From JANSWP01 sp041941305 (GTDB taxonomy: Bacteria > Bacteroidota > Bacteroidia > Chitinophagales > Saprospiraceae), in assembly GCA_041941305.1 (NCBI GenBank), contig JBGTQJ010000006.1, positions 209,234-273,233 of the forward strand: a DNA stretch of 64,000 nucleotides, given 5' to 3'. Both the position numbers and the translations under genes were made by a program. Positions 1-7,926 of this stretch are shown here, piece after piece (the stretch's first letter is position 1; each line of letters starts with the position of its first letter). The notes under the pieces are model-generated. The model was given only the letters and a program-made list of their open reading frames with translations, did no database searches and was not told the DNA's origin.

Positions 1-1
1 T

Positions 2-1063
2 CGTGCCACAGATGCCAACGGCAGTTCATGGGGCACGCCTGTGACGGTGGAATCTTCAGGTTTGGTCGGTCAACACACTTCCCTCGCGGTAGTGAACGGC
101 AATCCCGCGATTAGTTATTTTGACCAATCGAACATCAATTTGAAATATGTTCGCGCCACCAATTCGACGGGCAGTTCATGGGGCACACCGATAACCGTAG
201 ATGCTTCGGGTAACGTCGGCCGATACACCTCGCTGGTAGTGGTGGACGGCAATCCCGCGATTAGTTATTATGACAGCGGCAATGGCGATTTGAAATATGT
301 CCGCGCCGCCGATGCCAACGGCAGTTCCTGGAATACCCCCCAAACGCTGGTAAGCACAGATGAGAGCGGACAATACACCTCTCTTGCAATAGTGAACGGC
401 AATCCGGCAATTTGTTATTATGAAGCCACCAACGGCGATTTGGAATTTATTCGCTCGCCCAACTCGACGGGGGAAGGGGTGGTGGTTCCCGTTGAAATTA
501 TTCGGTTTAGAGGTATTCGTCAATCAAAGGGCGCGCTTTTGACTTGGGAGACGGCTTCGGAAACCAATAATGAAGGCTTTGAGGTTCAGTGGGCAGCCCT
601 AAAGGAGCAGGTTGGTAGTTCGCAGTCGGCAGTTCGCAGTTGGGAGAAAATAGGATTTGTGTTGGGTGAAGGCACTTCTTTTGAAAAGCAATTTTATTCC
701 TTCCTTCATGAAAATCCTGCGCATGGGGTGAATTATTATCGGCTAAAACAAATGGATTACGACGGCGGGTTTGAGTACTCGGATATCGTGAGCGTAGACT
801 TGACAAATTTTCAAAATTTGTCAAGTCTGAAAATCACTCCAAATCCGGTTCAGAACGGCGAAGTGACCCTTTCTTTCCCGGAAACAGATTTTGAAGAAGC
901 CAATTTGGAAGTATTTAATTCTATGGGTGTTTTGGTTCAGACGGAGCGAATTTTTTCCATTGAAATGACCATTCAAACGAACGACCTACCAAAAGGAATT
1001 TATTTGTTTTCGATACGAGTGAATGGGCAAATAATGATTGAAAAAGTTGTGATTCAGAATTGA
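2..1063 (+). CDS. 3' part of a secreted repeat protein with T9SS sorting domain
   Basis: The reading frame is open from the first bases of the window, so the gene starts upstream and the GTG at 41 is not its start. The visible 354 residues begin with about three tandem repeats of roughly 52 residues (156 bp). Each carries the phrases GNPAISYYD and LKYVRA and a GSSW turn, which suggests a beta-propeller or solenoid of surface repeats. A linker with WETASETNNEGFEVQ follows; this phrase is common in Bacteroidota just before the sorting region. The last ~80 residues (ITPNPVQNGEVTLSF to the end) fit a type A C-terminal T9SS sorting domain, so the protein is probably exported to the cell surface. 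Two intergenic-type repeats, at 612-640 and 797-827, lie in frame within it. Function unknown. Confidence 0.85.
   Translation, partial: RATDANGSSWGTPVTVESSGLVGQHTSLAVVNGNPAISYFDQSNINLKYVRATNSTGSSWGTPITVDASGNVGRYTSLVVVDGNPAISYYDSGNGDLKYVRAADANGSSWNTPQTLVSTDESGQYTSLAIVNGNPAICYYEATNGDLEFIRSPNSTGEGVVVPVEIIRFRGIRQSKGALLTWETASETNNEGFEVQWAALKEQVGSSQSAVRSWEKIGFVLGEGTSFEKQFYSFLHENPAHGVNYYRLKQMDYDGGFEYSDIVSVDLTNFQNLSSLKITPNPVQNGEVTLSFPETDFEEANLEVFNSMGVLVQTERIFSIEMTIQTNDLPKGIYLFSIRVNGQIMIEKVVIQN
612..640. repeat. phrase-type short repeat inside coding sequence
   Basis: GTTCGCAGT and close variants are repeated in tandem (GTAGTTCGCAGTCGGCAGTTCGCAGT). Read on the other strand this is the 'actgcgaactgcc' phrase that also occurs between genes at 39637-39680 and inside the CHAT gene at 28171-28206. 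It is translated in frame as part of the linker before the sorting domain. Confidence 0.5.
797..827. repeat. perfect 15-bp inverted repeat inside coding sequence
   Basis: GACTTGACAAATTTT (797-811) and its exact reverse complement (813-827) flank a single C. The palindrome is translated in frame (DLTNFQNLSSL) directly before the T9SS sorting domain. A perfect palindrome like this is expected between genes rather than in a coding region. Confidence 0.85.
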
Positions 1064-1064
1064 A

Positions 1065-1137
1065 ATGTGTTCAGGTGTTTGTGTGTTCAGGTTCAACACT
1101 AACATGAACACACGAACACATAAACACTTGAACACAT
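1065..1137. repeat. imperfect inverted repeat built from GTGTTCA phrases
   Basis: The left half has ATGTGTTCAGGTGTTTGTG and the right half ends ACACTTGAACACAT; the two pair imperfectly. It lies just after the stop codon of the preceding gene and may act as a transcript-end hairpin. It has no T-run, so a terminator role is not certain. Confidence 0.5.
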
Positions 1138-1231
1138 CAAAAGGAAACGATTAGTTTGATAAATAAGGTATCATTGCCTCTTCCGACTTTGGATGCGGGA
1201 GCGGCTTTTTTTTTGTAAACTGCAATAATGT

Positions 1232-1834
1232 TCAGGAAACTACTGCCAGGGAGTGATTTTTCAAGCTATAAACTGATTTGTATGGTAGATCACCTTTTAA
1301 AAAGCCCAACACTTCTCCAATATTGGCAAGTTCTACAAAAGGCAATAAAAATTGTTCTACCTCCTGAAAATGTACCAGTGCGCTTTTCACTTTTTCGTCC
1401 CAATGAGGATAATGAAAATCAAAATCAGAAGTTTGTAACATTCCTCGGCAGTCCTTGCGGTTGCACATCAAGGTCATGTTGTGTTCAACATTTAATACCC
1501 CATACTCACAGGTCATTTCTTCACCTTTCTGAATATCTCTTATGGCAATATCAAAATTGTAACTCGTACTAAGCGTGTTGGCATCACAACAATGATTGAC
1601 ATACTTTGCCAAGTCCCAACTGAGGACTCGGATTCCTCTTTCGTCTATATAGGAGTATTTTTCAATGATTTCCTTCATCTGAGGGCTATGTCTTTCATAT
1701 TCCTTTGGCTTGACTTCAATTTCAAGGCAATCTTTTACATAAACGATGGTGCCTTTGGGAATAAATTGAGTAGCAAATATACCATAACCAACTTCATCAT
1801 TGATGTATTGAATTCGCGTATCCGGATGAATCAT
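1232..1834 (-). CDS. SET-domain protein (putative protein lysine methyltransferase)
   Basis: A 200-residue protein with the hallmarks of a compact SET domain. It has GYGIFA (about 16-21), the cofactor/knot motif NHCCDAN (80-86, cf. NHSCxPN), GEEMTCEYG (104-112, cf. GEELxxDY), and a short cysteine pair CNRKDCRG (124-131) resembling a post-SET motif. SET proteins transfer methyl groups from S-adenosylmethionine to lysines of proteins. The bacterial substrate here cannot be inferred, and SET proteins in Bacteroidota are mostly uncharacterised. The gene stands alone. Its start is separated from the upstream minus-strand small-gene unit by an intrinsic terminator (1854-1880), so it needs its own promoter in a very short gap. 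No membrane segment or signal peptide is visible, so it is probably cytoplasmic. Confidence 0.85.
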   Translation of the reverse strand: MIHPDTRIQYINDEVGYGIFATQFIPKGTIVYVKDCLEIEVKPKEYERHSPQMKEIIEKYSYIDERGIRVLSWDLAKYVNHCCDANTLSTSYNFDIAIRDIQKGEEMTCEYGVLNVEHNMTLMCNRKDCRGMLQTSDFDFHYPHWDEKVKSALVHFQEVEQFLLPFVELANIGEVLGFLKGDLPYKSVYSLKNHSLAVVS

Positions 1835-1853
1835 TTTTTATTTTGACTGAACG

Positions 1854-1880
1854 AAAAAAGGGATGCCCCTAGAGGCATCA
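1854..1880 (-). terminator. intrinsic terminator
   Basis: On the minus strand GATGCC pairs with GGCATC (1862-1867 with 1874-1879) across a short loop, followed by a run of six T. It would end the transcript carrying the 42-aa gene at 1935-2063. Confidence 0.7.
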
Positions 1881-1934
1881 CCTGGATTTAAATAACATAA
1901 TCAAAAAGTTGACTAGTAACAGTAATGCTAGATT

Positions 1935-2063
1935 TTAATAATCTTCCAGCCATGCCTGAGTATGGCGATATTTTACTTTTTGTTCTTTAAGTCGGCGTTT
2001 AGGCTTTCCACTTGTTTCTTTCCGAAATTCCTTTTTCTTTTTAGGTTTTTCTTTGTGTAACAT
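1935..2063 (-). CDS. small, very basic 42-aa protein
   Basis: ATG at 2063 opens a 42-codon frame ending at TAA 1935-1937. The product is strongly basic: lysine- and arginine-rich over its first 30 residues (HKEKPKKKKEFRK near the start), then KYRHTQAWLEDY at the C-terminus. A nucleic-acid or ribosome contact is possible, but I recognise no family. The A/T-rich leader before the ATG is typical of Bacteroidota starts. It lies downstream of the minus-strand promoter at 2219-2252 and is closed by the terminator at 1854-1880, which supports its being a real transcription unit. Confidence 0.55.
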   Translation of the reverse strand: MLHKEKPKKKKEFRKETSGKPKRRLKEQKVKYRHTQAWLEDY

Positions 2064-2092
2064 GATTTTTTATTTGTTTGAAAACTTAAATT

Positions 2093-2149
2093 TTAGGCTC
2101 TAAATAGATTCATTTCGAGCCAAGTTTTAATAGCTTCTTGCTGAGTCAT
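2093..2149 (-). CDS. possible 18-aa leader peptide
   Basis: ATG at 2149 opens an 18-codon frame, MTQQEAIKTWLEMNLFRA, upstream of the 42-aa gene in the same transcript. The ATG lies at the foot of a perfect 11-bp stem (ATATCATTTTG 2148-2158 with 2181-2191). The stem could mask the start, as in a translated leader. This is speculative because of the small size. Confidence 0.25.
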   Translation of the reverse strand: MTQQEAIKTWLEMNLFRA

Positions 2150-2218
2150 ATCATTTTGAAAGGGAAAAGAATTTGAAAAACAAAATGATATTCACTCCTT
2201 TTTTAAGAAATATTATTG

Positions 2219-2252
2219 CAAAAGAACAAGGTAAATCTGAAGAAATTTTGAA
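2219..2252 (-). promoter_or_regulatory. direct-repeat promoter E (minus strand)
   Basis: Read on the minus strand: TTCAAAA (2252-2246), 4 nt, TTCAGAT (2241-2235), 8 nt, TTCTTTTG (2226-2219). The second element is one mismatch from the Bacteroidota -7 box TAnnTTTG. The arrangement and spacing match five other sites in this block. It faces the 18-aa and 42-aa reading frames. Confidence 0.65.
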
Positions 2253-2293
2253 TAAATCAGACTTGGTGATTTTTTTTAAAAAAATATTTTTCA

Positions 2294-2327
2294 TTCAGAA
2301 TTTCTTCAGAATCAGCCAATAATTTTG
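2294..2327 (+). promoter_or_regulatory. direct-repeat promoter A (plus strand)
   Basis: TTCAGAA (2294-2300) and TTCAGAA (2305-2311) repeat with an 11-bp period, then exactly 8 nt later comes TAATTTTG (2320-2327), a full match to the -7 box TAnnTTTG. Repeats one helical turn apart and abutting the -7 box fit binding by an OmpR-type activator. It faces the 50-aa gene and the PepSY-like gene, and lies divergent to promoter E. Confidence 0.75.
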
Positions 2328-2387
2328 TGCTGCCAAACTTGGAAATCAATTATTTATATTTGAAATAAAATTTAAAAAAGGCCCAAT

Positions 2388-2540
2388 ATGCGATGGAAAG
2401 CATGGATTCGGTTGATGCGACAAAAATGGCATACAACTGAAAATGTTGAGCAAAATTTCAGTTATGAAATTTCAGAGGAAGAAGATTTAACAGATAGTAC
2501 ACACAACCCTTTTTTGGGTCTTGATACTAATATGATTTAA
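2388..2540 (+). CDS. small 50-aa protein, function unknown
   Basis: ATG at 2388 opens a 50-codon frame ending TAA 2538-2540. The N-terminal third is basic and tryptophan-rich (MRWKAWIRLMRQKWHT) and may form an amphipathic helix that touches a membrane. The remainder is acidic (EISEEEDLTD). No family is recognised. It begins about 60 nt after promoter A and is followed 79 nt later by the PepSY-like gene, so the two probably share a transcript. Support comes from the promoter, the start context and the biased composition rather than homology. Confidence 0.5.
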   Translation: MRWKAWIRLMRQKWHTTENVEQNFSYEISEEEDLTDSTHNPFLGLDTNMI

Positions 2541-2619
2541 TTTTCCTCATCGGAGGCTCGCAAAAGTGCCAGCAGCCGGTATTTATTCACCAAATCAATT
2601 TACAATTGTTCATTGAAAA

Positions 2620-3066
2620 ATGAGAACTGTATTTTCTTGCATTGCGCTAATGACATTCTTAGCCGTGCAAACTACTACTGCGAACATTCTTATTGATGTT
2701 CCTAAGAATGTAATGACTACTTTTCAAAACCTTTATCCTAATGCTACAGATATTAATTGGGATAAATTTGAAAACGACTACATTGCTTATTTTGAAAATG
2801 ATGGCAATTATTCAGAAGCAACTTTTGATTCCACTGGAAAATGGTTGGAAACCAGCACTTCAATGGAAGTAGAGCAAATGCCAGATTTTATAGCTTTGTA
2901 CATTTCTGAAAACATTGAAGAAGCCGTAGATTACTACAACAATATCACAATGACCGAGCGACCAGATGAGGTTCGATATGATGTCTCATTTGCTACCGAA
3001 AGTTATACCGTTTATTTGGTTTTTAATGAAGAGGGGGACTTGTTGAGTAAAGAAATAGAGGAATAA
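2620..3066 (+). CDS. PepSY-like (BLIP-like) periplasmic protein
   Basis: A 148-residue protein with a signal peptide (about 1-21, MRTVFSCIALMTFLAVQTTTA). The rest resembles the PepSY-like domain of the beta-lactamase-inhibitor-like family: VPKNVMTTFQNLYPNATDINWDKFENDYIA-type sequence, then a FDSTGKWLETSTSMEVEQMP-type turn, with the pattern repeated in weaker form to the C-terminus. Such proteins are small, acidic and exported. They often sit beside two-component systems in Bacteroidota and may sense or inhibit in the periplasm, but their role is not established. The gene lies downstream of promoter A and ends at the terminator 3104-3137. Confidence 0.8.
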   Translation: MRTVFSCIALMTFLAVQTTTANILIDVPKNVMTTFQNLYPNATDINWDKFENDYIAYFENDGNYSEATFDSTGKWLETSTSMEVEQMPDFIALYISENIEEAVDYYNNITMTERPDEVRYDVSFATESYTVYLVFNEEGDLLSKEIEE

Positions 3067-3103
3067 GAAGAGAAATGATAAATTTAGTTTTAACGGGATT
3101 TTT

Positions 3104-3137
3104 AAGGGCACTGAAAATCAATTCAGTGCCCTTTTTT
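3104..3137 (+). terminator. intrinsic terminator
   Basis: A perfect 12-bp stem AAGGGCACTGAA / TTCAGTGCCCTT with a 6-nt loop is followed by TTTT. It closes the PepSY-like gene and lies between convergent genes, so it may work from both sides. Confidence 0.85.
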
Positions 3138-3160
3138 AATACAAAATAATTTCAAAATCT

Positions 3161-6100
3161 CTATTGGAAAAAAGCAATTTTACCGCTTGTAACTCCTGTT
3201 TGACTTTTCAAGGTATAAAAGTAAATTCCTTCATTTGGTAAATCACTACTTTGAATTTCTATAACTTGCCAACCATCCGAAAATTCACGACTTTTTATTT
3301 TTATCAAATGACCTTCCGCATTGAAAAGCTCAAAATGAACAAGACCTGATGCTGACAGGAAAAATTGAATAACTGTTTTGTCATAAAAAGGATTAGGTGT
3401 ATTGGGAAGACTGATAATAGAAGATGATCTGTTCACTTTTTCTTCAAAAATAATCTCAACATTATTTATTTCATTTTCAACATAGGCTTCTGCTTGCAGG
3501 AATTCATTGGAAATTTCAAGCACATCGACTATCGTCCCATTTGCTTTTGCCTTAAAAACAATTTGCAACAAATCTTCAGCCTTAGTCGCATCATTTTGAT
3601 TCCAACTAAAATGTAAATAACCATTTTCAGCAATCGTTTCATTGATATGCGATGAACTCCAGCCTGGAAGCGTTTTACTTATCGTATTTTGATATTCCAA
3701 TATATCAGCATCAAATTTTAGAGAAAACTGAAAACCTTCTAAAGGATGAAAAGTCTCTTTTTTGATAGTTGCTACCACCAACTCGTTTTTCTCAAAAGAT
3801 TGGTTTTCAATACGAAAGGGGATGTTCTGTCTAAGGTTTCTGTCATCCGTTTGGGTCAAATCATTTGGATTGGCACTACCATTCACATCACCTACTTTGA
3901 CGCCAATAAAGTTCACGATCTCACTGTTGGGAAGGTTATTAAAGCTTTTGTATTCAGGAAATGCGGTTTCAAAAGGATTGTCTGCATTTGGAAATTCAAA
4001 ATCTGCATCAATGAATCTCCAGGAGCTGTTGTTTGGGAAATTTGGGACTAAAAACAAAATCAATTTCCGCATTTCTAAAAGATCCAACGTAGTGATGCTT
4101 CCTGAGTTGTTGATGTCTGCGGCAATCATTTTATAAGGTGATTCCAGCAATTTTGTACCCAGGATGTGTTTTTGAATCAAGACCAAATCAAAGGTTGTCA
4201 CGCCATTGAGTGGTTCTGTATTTTTTGCAGGAACAACTGAGTAATCTCCACCAAAGGGTAGATTGTAAAAAGCATAGTTGCCATCGAAGGTTGTCGTAAA
4301 TGGATTGACTGTATTTACATTCACTTCTACGTTTTGAATAAACTGATAATCCTCAGTTCGGATATTCCCCGCAATAGAAATAGAGGGACTGGGACCACTG
4401 CAATTATTCAGATTGTCAAAAACATGTAGCTCAAAGTGGCAATGCCCCCAATTGTGGTTTTCATCTTTTACCCAAAGGGTGATTGGGTAATGGGCATCTG
4501 GGCAGGCAAACAGCAAATAATCAGTAGCTCCGGCTGGGGGATAATCCAAGGCATAATCTGGGTTGTAAGGGCTTAGCAAAAAAGCTAAATCTTCAAAAGC
4601 AGCACAATTGTCAAAAATATTTCCATAGTCCAATTCTTCTGCAAAAACACTCACAAAAAGGTCTTCATTTAAAGATAGTTGGATAGTATCGGCGCAGTGA
4701 AGGACAGGGGAAAGGCAGTCTTCAACTAAAAGAAACTGAGCCGCTTCTGATTCGTTACCGAATTCATCAATGACTTTCCAGAAACTACGATGGATACCAA
4801 CAGGAAGCTCCCCAAAAATAGTATTGGAATTTCCGGAAATATCATTCGTGCCATCATTGAACAGGTCAATGTTGTATTCCCAATTCAATTCATCAGAATT
4901 TGTACAATTGTCTGTTGCATCCAGTGAAAAACTGACAGGTCCTGGACCACAATCAGGATCTGTAGAACAGAATTTCACGATTTCTGTAAGCCCTTCTATT
5001 TGAGGAGGTAGCAAATCAAAATTCTGGACAGTGATGTATTGGAAGTAATTCCAGGAACCTTGTCCATTTTGATAATTGCAAAAATCTATAATGATCCATT
5101 TTCGTCTGATTTGCCAGGCATTTCCTGGCAGGTTGATGATTTCATCTTGAAAGGTATAAGTGGCAAGATCACAACCTTTGCCGAGAAGAATTGGCTCTCC
5201 AGTTGCACTGGGGTCTGTAGTTACATTACAACCACTTAGGCTAAGATGCGGTGGCAAAATGGCATCGTCATTTGGATCATTGAAATTATTGGTATTGATA
5301 AAAAAAGGACTGTTGTTGACGATTTGAATTTCCTGTGTACAGCTTTTTGCATTTCCAGAAGGGTCAGTAGCTTCGAAATGTCGAAGAATTGTTCCGATAC
5401 CGCAATCATTGATATCGAATTGATTATCAATGTTTTCAATTGCTACACCACAATTATCCATTGCCAGCCCATCTATTCCTGCTAAATCACCATTGATAAG
5501 GATGGAATTTTGGAGGACGGCATCATTTACAACTGTTCCAAAAACACTCAAATCTGAATAATCAAAACTACATGCTACCTCAATATCTGTGGGGCAGGTT
5601 AGAGAAGGGGAGGTGGGGTCAGAAAGATGCACAATCGATCCACAAATATTAAAATTCCCAAAGTAGTCAATTACTTTAATTTCGACAGGTACAGTTGTAC
5701 CGGCATCTGCACAGCAAAATTTCACGGTGCTATTCCAATTTGTCCCATCCAATTCACAAGCATCTTCTAGCCTTCTTATTTCAAATGTCAAAGCACTGGA
5801 AGGAATACAATCATCATAGCTGCCATTATCAAACGTTTTGGCATTGACAGTAGCTTTTCCATCAGAAGTCAAAGAAACAGCTTTGGAGTGTTTGCACAGA
5901 ACCGTAGGAGATAATCCGTCATGAATGACCAAACTTGTTTTGCAAGTAGAGGAATTGCCACATTCGTCCATTGCAGTATAAGTTAGTATATGGTTTCCCA
6001 ATGGTGCATCATACAAAAGATTGCCTGAAACGATGCCTGCTGAACTTTGTACCTGGAGGATGAAGTTGGAACAGTTATCTGTAACCAATGGCTGCGGAAT

Positions 6101-7573
6101 GAACAATAAAGCTGTACAATCTCCAACATTGGTGCTGGCAGACCATTGAGGCGGACAATCAATTTCAGGGGGCGTTTTGTCTTTTACCCGAATAATCTGA
6201 ATATGGCTTTGAATAATATCCTGACAATCGTCATGCACCGTCCAGGTACGTAAAATATTATAACCAGTCCCACAGGCATCAATGACAAAATCTGAATAGT
6301 CAATACTGAAATCGCAGGCTTGTGGATTTGGATAAATGGGGAGGCTGTCAATCATTGGTGTACCTGTATAAAGTGGCGAATCATCTGAATTGCCACATTC
6401 CAAAGAAGGCAAAGCTCCGGGCTGGTCCGTCAAATTGAGAGGAAAAACAACATCGGTAATGGTTTGTCTTTCAAATAAAAATACCTGGTGGCAGGGTGTG
6501 GCTACATTTTCGTATTCGTCCACTGCCGTCCAGGTACGATGCAAAACTTTACTGAACTGATTGCCCATAATTGGGCTATTGCAACTTAAATCGGTTATTA
6601 GATCAAAGTATTCCAAGGTATAATTTCCACAGTTTTCATATACATCAGGATAGCCAATGATAGAGGGATGTACTTCGTTGATGCTTGTAGCACAAGAAAA
6701 GAGTAGCGTGTCAGAACATGTAATAATCGGCTTCAGATTGTCAAAAAGTGAGAGTGTTGTATAGCAGGAATTCCCGGATTCGGGATCTATCACCTGCACA
6801 AAAATTGTTTTTTCAATATATTCATGGAAATCAGCTTGTGTAATTACATCTCCCTTGTGATTGGTGTATTCAAGTTCAAAATCATCGTAACAGCCATAAT
6901 GATTTCCACTTAGAAAAGCATTGGCTCCAAAATCTCCCGCACAGTTTATATCTACTGAAACATTCAAAGGACCCGCACAGGAAAGGACACTTCCGATGGG
7001 TGATTCATATTCAACTACTGTTATCTGAAAAGAACAACTAACTGTATGAACGCTGTCTTTTACATCGTAACTCAGGGTAGTTGTTCCAATCGGAAATGCA
7101 TCTCCTGAAACCAAACCAGAAGTGTCCGTCTGAATGATGATAGGTTCCACACAATCGTCAAAAGCCACAATCTGAAGAGAAGCAACCGCCTCACAAGCTC
7201 CTGGAGCAAGGTTGATCATTTGATTGTTTGGACAAGTTAGTACAGGGGGAAGTAAATCTTCTCCATCTTTGATTTCAATATCGAGAATGACTTCACAGCC
7301 AAGGGAATCTGAAACGGTAACACGATAATTTCCAGCTAATAAATCTGAAATTGATCCCGAAAGATTGGCAATTGCACTTCCAAAAGGGTCTAGCCAGGAG
7401 AAAGTAAAGGTGCCTTCACCTTCAACAAAAAGATCAATGCTTCCGTCACTCCCTCCAGGACAAGTGACCTCATGATGCGACTCAGTTACTGTGAATTCAC
7501 AGATATTCATTTGCGTTTTGCTTTTTCCAACTGTCGGAAAAAGTATTAGAATTAATAGGTGTTTAAAATTCAT
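3161..7573 (-). CDS. 1470-aa secreted HYR/SprB-repeat surface protein with T9SS sorting domain
   Basis: A signal peptide (about 1-20) is followed by a SprB-like repeat (near 30-100, GNYRVTVSDSLGCE). A long series of HYR-type immunoglobulin-like domains comes next, with repeated phrases such as PPVLTCPNNQ, DKTPPEIDCPPQW and DEFGNES. After about residue 1100 a carboxypeptidase-regulatory-like turn leads into a dockerin-type calcium-loop pair (near 1125-1200, FDLVLIQKHILGTK and AADINNSGSITTLDLLEMRK). A cohesin-like segment follows (about 1270-1360). The last ~80 residues are a type A T9SS sorting domain. It is probably a cell-surface adhesin or filament. The coding start ATG 7573 is preceded by a structured leader region. 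Promoter F faces this way, but an intrinsic terminator at 7715-7748 lies between, so expression may depend on readthrough or on another promoter. Confidence 0.9.
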   Translation of the reverse strand: MNFKHLLILILFPTVGKSKTQMNICEFTVTESHHEVTCPGGSDGSIDLFVEGEGTFTFSWLDPFGSAIANLSGSISDLLAGNYRVTVSDSLGCEVILDIEIKDGEDLLPPVLTCPNNQMINLAPGACEAVASLQIVAFDDCVEPIIIQTDTSGLVSGDAFPIGTTTLSYDVKDSVHTVSCSFQITVVEYESPIGSVLSCAGPLNVSVDINCAGDFGANAFLSGNHYGCYDDFELEYTNHKGDVITQADFHEYIEKTIFVQVIDPESGNSCYTTLSLFDNLKPIITCSDTLLFSCATSINEVHPSIIGYPDVYENCGNYTLEYFDLITDLSCNSPIMGNQFSKVLHRTWTAVDEYENVATPCHQVFLFERQTITDVVFPLNLTDQPGALPSLECGNSDDSPLYTGTPMIDSLPIYPNPQACDFSIDYSDFVIDACGTGYNILRTWTVHDDCQDIIQSHIQIIRVKDKTPPEIDCPPQWSASTNVGDCTALLFIPQPLVTDNCSNFILQVQSSAGIVSGNLLYDAPLGNHILTYTAMDECGNSSTCKTSLVIHDGLSPTVLCKHSKAVSLTSDGKATVNAKTFDNGSYDDCIPSSALTFEIRRLEDACELDGTNWNSTVKFCCADAGTTVPVEIKVIDYFGNFNICGSIVHLSDPTSPSLTCPTDIEVACSFDYSDLSVFGTVVNDAVLQNSILINGDLAGIDGLAMDNCGVAIENIDNQFDINDCGIGTILRHFEATDPSGNAKSCTQEIQIVNNSPFFINTNNFNDPNDDAILPPHLSLSGCNVTTDPSATGEPILLGKGCDLATYTFQDEIINLPGNAWQIRRKWIIIDFCNYQNGQGSWNYFQYITVQNFDLLPPQIEGLTEIVKFCSTDPDCGPGPVSFSLDATDNCTNSDELNWEYNIDLFNDGTNDISGNSNTIFGELPVGIHRSFWKVIDEFGNESEAAQFLLVEDCLSPVLHCADTIQLSLNEDLFVSVFAEELDYGNIFDNCAAFEDLAFLLSPYNPDYALDYPPAGATDYLLFACPDAHYPITLWVKDENHNWGHCHFELHVFDNLNNCSGPSPSISIAGNIRTEDYQFIQNVEVNVNTVNPFTTTFDGNYAFYNLPFGGDYSVVPAKNTEPLNGVTTFDLVLIQKHILGTKLLESPYKMIAADINNSGSITTLDLLEMRKLILFLVPNFPNNSSWRFIDADFEFPNADNPFETAFPEYKSFNNLPNSEIVNFIGVKVGDVNGSANPNDLTQTDDRNLRQNIPFRIENQSFEKNELVVATIKKETFHPLEGFQFSLKFDADILEYQNTISKTLPGWSSSHINETIAENGYLHFSWNQNDATKAEDLLQIVFKAKANGTIVDVLEISNEFLQAEAYVENEINNVEIIFEEKVNRSSSIISLPNTPNPFYDKTVIQFFLSASGLVHFELFNAEGHLIKIKSREFSDGWQVIEIQSSDLPNEGIYFYTLKSQTGVTSGKIAFFQ

Positions 7574-7590
7574 GGGATGCTAATGCTAAT

Positions 7591-7693
7591 GGAATTCGAG
7601 GTCAGGAAAACATTGCATTCAAAACTGATGGATAATCAGATTTGCGAGAAAACTAATGTTGGAGGTGCAATCTTTAACCCGACCTCGAATTCC
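7591..7693. repeat. 13-bp perfect inverted repeat upstream of the surface-protein gene
   Basis: GGAATTCGAGGTC (7591-7603) and GACCTCGAATTCC (7681-7693) are exact reverse complements 77 nt apart, 18 nt before the minus-strand start codon at 7573. It could fold the leader of the 1470-aa gene or bind a dimeric regulator. Nothing else is visible in the enclosed stretch. Confidence 0.6.
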
Positions 7694-7714
7694 CGATAAT
7701 TTCTTTCATTCAAT

Positions 7715-7748
7715 AAAAAAGTGCTAACCCACCTGCCTGGGTTAACAC
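7715..7748 (-). terminator. intrinsic terminator on the minus strand
   Basis: On the minus strand GTGTTAACCCA pairs with TGGGTTAGCAC (7748-7738 with 7731-7721; one G-U pair) and is followed by six T (7720-7715). Confidence 0.75.
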
Positions 7749-7805
7749 TACATCTTTATGTAGACAAATCAAGAGCTTATTCTTGAGAGCCATTTTCAAA
7801 TAATG
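7715..7805 (-). ncRNA. candidate short structured RNA F
   Basis: Promoter F predicts a start near 7805 and the terminator ends near 7715, giving about 90 nt. In this space three hairpins follow each other: TCAAGA-gcttat-TCTTGA (7869 region numbering: 7769-7786), CTACAT-cttt-ATGTAG (7748-7763) and the terminator stem. No reading frame of useful length exists. It may be a free small RNA or an attenuator for the 1470-aa gene downstream. Confidence 0.5.
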
Positions 7806-7810
7806 CGGAG

Positions 7811-7844
7811 CAAAGAACGGCGCCAATTCTGAATAAATTTTGAA
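7811..7844 (-). promoter_or_regulatory. direct-repeat promoter F (minus strand)
   Basis: On the minus strand: TTCAAAA (7844-7838), 4 nt, TTCAGAA (7833-7827), 8 nt, GTTCTTTG (7818-7811). The TTTG half of the -7 box is at exactly the position seen in the other sites; the TA half is not conserved. It is divergent to promoter B. Confidence 0.55.
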
Positions 7845-7886
7845 GAAATATGGATTAGGAAAAAATATTTTTCTCAGGCTTTATTA

Positions 7887-7920
7887 TTCAGAATTTCTTC
7901 AGAATGCTCCAATAGCTTTG
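7887..7920 (+). promoter_or_regulatory. direct-repeat promoter B (plus strand)
   Basis: TTCAGAA (7887-7893), 4 nt, TTCAGAA (7898-7904), 8 nt, TAGCTTTG (7913-7920): repeats with an 11-bp period and a full match to the -7 box at the shared spacing. A tandem 16-nt repeat, TTGTTTCCCTAAAAAG, at 7932-7947 and 7951-7966 lies just inside the predicted transcript. Confidence 0.75.
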
Positions 7921-7926
7921 CCCCAA

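Noticed and set aside
60..470. Regular 156-bp DNA repeats that could suggest a CRISPR array
   Set aside because: They are translated in frame as protein repeats, have no spacers, and no cas genes are present.
2566..2580. GTGCCAGCAGCCGGT resembles the conserved 530-loop region of 16S rRNA
   Set aside because: Only about 15 nt match and the flanks are unrelated; there is no rRNA gene here.
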